The notes under the pieces are model-generated. The model ran no database searches, had not been told where the DNA came from, and was given only the letters and a program-made list of their open reading frames with translations. 6,495 nucleotides of DNA, taken from an uncultured Campylobacter sp. GTDB taxonomy: Bacteria; Campylobacterota; Campylobacteria; Campylobacterales; Campylobacteraceae. The position numbers and the translations under genes are program-made. The stretch is from positions 1-6,495 of the forward strand of contig NZ_CALIBF010000040.1 in the NCBI RefSeq assembly GCF_938045465.1, given 5' to 3'. This document shows positions 5,272 to 6,495 of this stretch, in pieces. How positions within the stretch are numbered: the stretch's first letter is position 1; the number at the start of each line of letters is the position of its first letter.

Positions 5272-6495
5272 AATTGAAGTAAATGGCAATACCGAAATTT
5301 TCGATATCAATAAGGTCGCAAAGCAAGCCGCGGGTGCAGCGCTTTTGCGTGTGAAAAATACCGTCGTGCTAGCTACCGTAGCGCGCGAAGAGACGCAGGT
5401 GCAGGAGGACTTTTTGCCCCTTACCGTGCAGTATATCGAAAAGATGTACGCAGCGGGCAGAATCCCCGGAGGCTACATCAAGCGCGAGACCAAGCCGGGC
5501 GATTTTGAGACGCTAACCAGCCGCATCATAGATCGCTCGCTGCGCCCGCTCTTTCCGAAGGGCTATGCGTATCCGACGCAGATCGTAGTTTACGTGCTAT
5601 CGGCGGACCCCGAGGTCGATCTGCAAGTCGTCGCTCTTAATGCGGCGTCTGCGGCGCTATATCTTAGCGACATCCCGATTAAAGCGCCCGTTTGCGGCGT
5701 GCGTATAGGCTATCAAAACGGAAATTTCATCTTAAATCCGAGCAACTCCGCGCTTAAAGCTAGCGCACTTGATCTTTACGTAGCGGGCGTCGGCGATGAG
5801 CTTTTGATGATCGAGATGCGCTCCCTGCCGCAGATTAATGGCGGCGCGCAACAGATGAATGAATTTAGCGAAAATCTGATGGTGGATGCGATCGATTTTG
5901 CCGCAAAGGCGATAAGTGCGGGCTCAAACGCTTACGAAGAGGCTTTTTTGCCGCTTAAAAAGCCCGATGCGAGCCTAGAGTACAAGCCTGAGATCGAGGA
6001 TGAGGATATCGCGGACTTCATTGACGCAAATTACAAAGACGCCGTTAAAGCGGCGATCAATCAGATGGCAAAGAGCGAGCGCGCTACCGAGTTAAACAAA
6101 ATCGTGGATCAAATTTTAACTACCGAGGTCGCGGCGCAAAACGAATGGAGCCAAGAGGTGATCTCCAGCGTCATCGGCAAGTATAAGCGCGGCATCATCC
6201 GCACGCAGATCATCGAGGATCGCCGCAGAGCCGACGGGCGCGCACTTGATGAGGTGCGCCCGATCAGTATCGAGACAAATATCCTGCCGTGCGCGCATGG
6301 AAGCTGCCTATTTACGCGCGGGCAGACGCAGGCTTTGGTCGTCACCACGCTAGGCGGCGATAGCGACGCGCAGCTAAGCGACAGCCTAACGCAGCTCGAG
6401 CCGATCAACGATAAATTTATGTTTAACTACAACTTCCCGGGCTTTTGCGTCGGCGAAGCAAGCCCGCTCAAAAGCCCCGGCAGACGCGAGCTGGG
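5261..6495 (+). CDS. pnp: Polyribonucleotide nucleotidyltransferase (PNPase), N-terminal 411 codons, 3' truncated by window edge
   Basis: PNPase is a trimeric 3'-to-5' exoribonuclease that degrades RNA phosphorolytically to nucleoside diphosphates and can also add 3' tails. The frame is open from ATG 5261 to the window edge: 411 full codons plus 2 nt of a protein that is usually about 700-720 residues. The first RNase PH domain shows DFLPLTVQYIEK from residue 50, AAGRIPGGYIKRE around R67-G71, then TLTSRIIDRSLRPLFPKGY. An acidic helical linker lies around 240-315. The second RNase PH domain starts near RRRADGR (321-327), followed by LPCAHGSCLFTRGQTQAL and the FNYNFPGFCVGE region (F395-E399), ending at GRREL. 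The catalytic serines and aspartates of this second domain, and the KH and S1 RNA-binding domains, lie beyond the edge and cannot be judged. Overlap of 11 nt with the upstream gene and a full AAGGAG support this start. Many bacteria let PNPase control its own leader; no such structure is visible here. Confidence 0.97.
   Translation, partial: MQCKIEVNGNTEIFDINKVAKQAAGAALLRVKNTVVLATVAREETQVQEDFLPLTVQYIEKMYAAGRIPGGYIKRETKPGDFETLTSRIIDRSLRPLFPKGYAYPTQIVVYVLSADPEVDLQVVALNAASAALYLSDIPIKAPVCGVRIGYQNGNFILNPSNSALKASALDLYVAGVGDELLMIEMRSLPQINGGAQQMNEFSENLMVDAIDFAAKAISAGSNAYEEAFLPLKKPDASLEYKPEIEDEDIADFIDANYKDAVKAAINQMAKSERATELNKIVDQILTTEVAAQNEWSQEVISSVIGKYKRGIIRTQIIEDRRRADGRALDEVRPISIETNILPCAHGSCLFTRGQTQALVVTTLGGDSDAQLSDSLTQLEPINDKFMFNYNFPGFCVGEASPLKSPGRREL

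Noticed and set aside
6109..6408. Minus-strand frames opposite pnp
   Set aside because: The plus-strand reading gives unmistakable PNPase sequence through this stretch; the antisense products are serine/arginine/cysteine-rich and lack any start signal.

Overview
The window looks like a chromosomal housekeeping segment from a member of the Campylobacterota, most likely a higher-GC oral or gut Campylobacter (C. gracilis, C. rectus, C. showae or C. curvus type). This rests on the protein flavour (K/F/L/A-rich, Campylobacter-like HemD, PurD and LptD), on base composition judged by eye to be near half GC, and on a gene order (purD, RDD membrane protein, lptD, phosphoribosyltransferase, pnp) that I recall, unchecked, from Helicobacter and Campylobacter. 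Species is inference. All genes lie on the + strand. No mobile element, CRISPR array or tRNA was seen.

Layout. Positions 2-379 hold the C-terminal part of hemD (uroporphyrinogen-III synthase), cut by the window edge. Positions 380-622 are a non-coding gap with a near-consensus -10 box (TATAAT, 397-402), followed by a strongly structured stretch. Its two ends pair over about 15 positions and it closes with a U-run (600-605). This fits a 6S RNA (ssrS) gene of about 195 nt, which in this phylum sits just upstream of purD. From 623 a tightly packed operon runs to the window end: purD (623-1879), an RDD-family membrane protein (1876-2313), lptD (2300-4558), a divergent type I phosphoribosyltransferase (4558-5271) and the first 411 codons of pnp (5261 onward). 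Each junction overlaps by 1 to 14 nt, so one transcript and translational coupling are likely.

How the genes fit together. The operon mixes purine synthesis (PurD), lipopolysaccharide export to the outer membrane (LptD), RNA decay (PNPase) and two poorly defined proteins. The shared logic is probably growth-linked expression. The first three operon genes all start with TTG, and immediate upstream in-frame stops fix two of those starts. The phosphoribosyltransferase and pnp start with ATG, pnp behind a full AAGGAG Shine-Dalgarno.

Most interesting are the putative 6S RNA fused to the purD leader, and a large excess of the palindrome AAATTT (33 copies by hand count, about 2 expected by chance). 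AAATTT is one form of RAATTY, the motif methylated by CtsM and used for DNA discrimination during transformation in C. jejuni. No wholly new system is evident; the window is mainly ordinary core genome.
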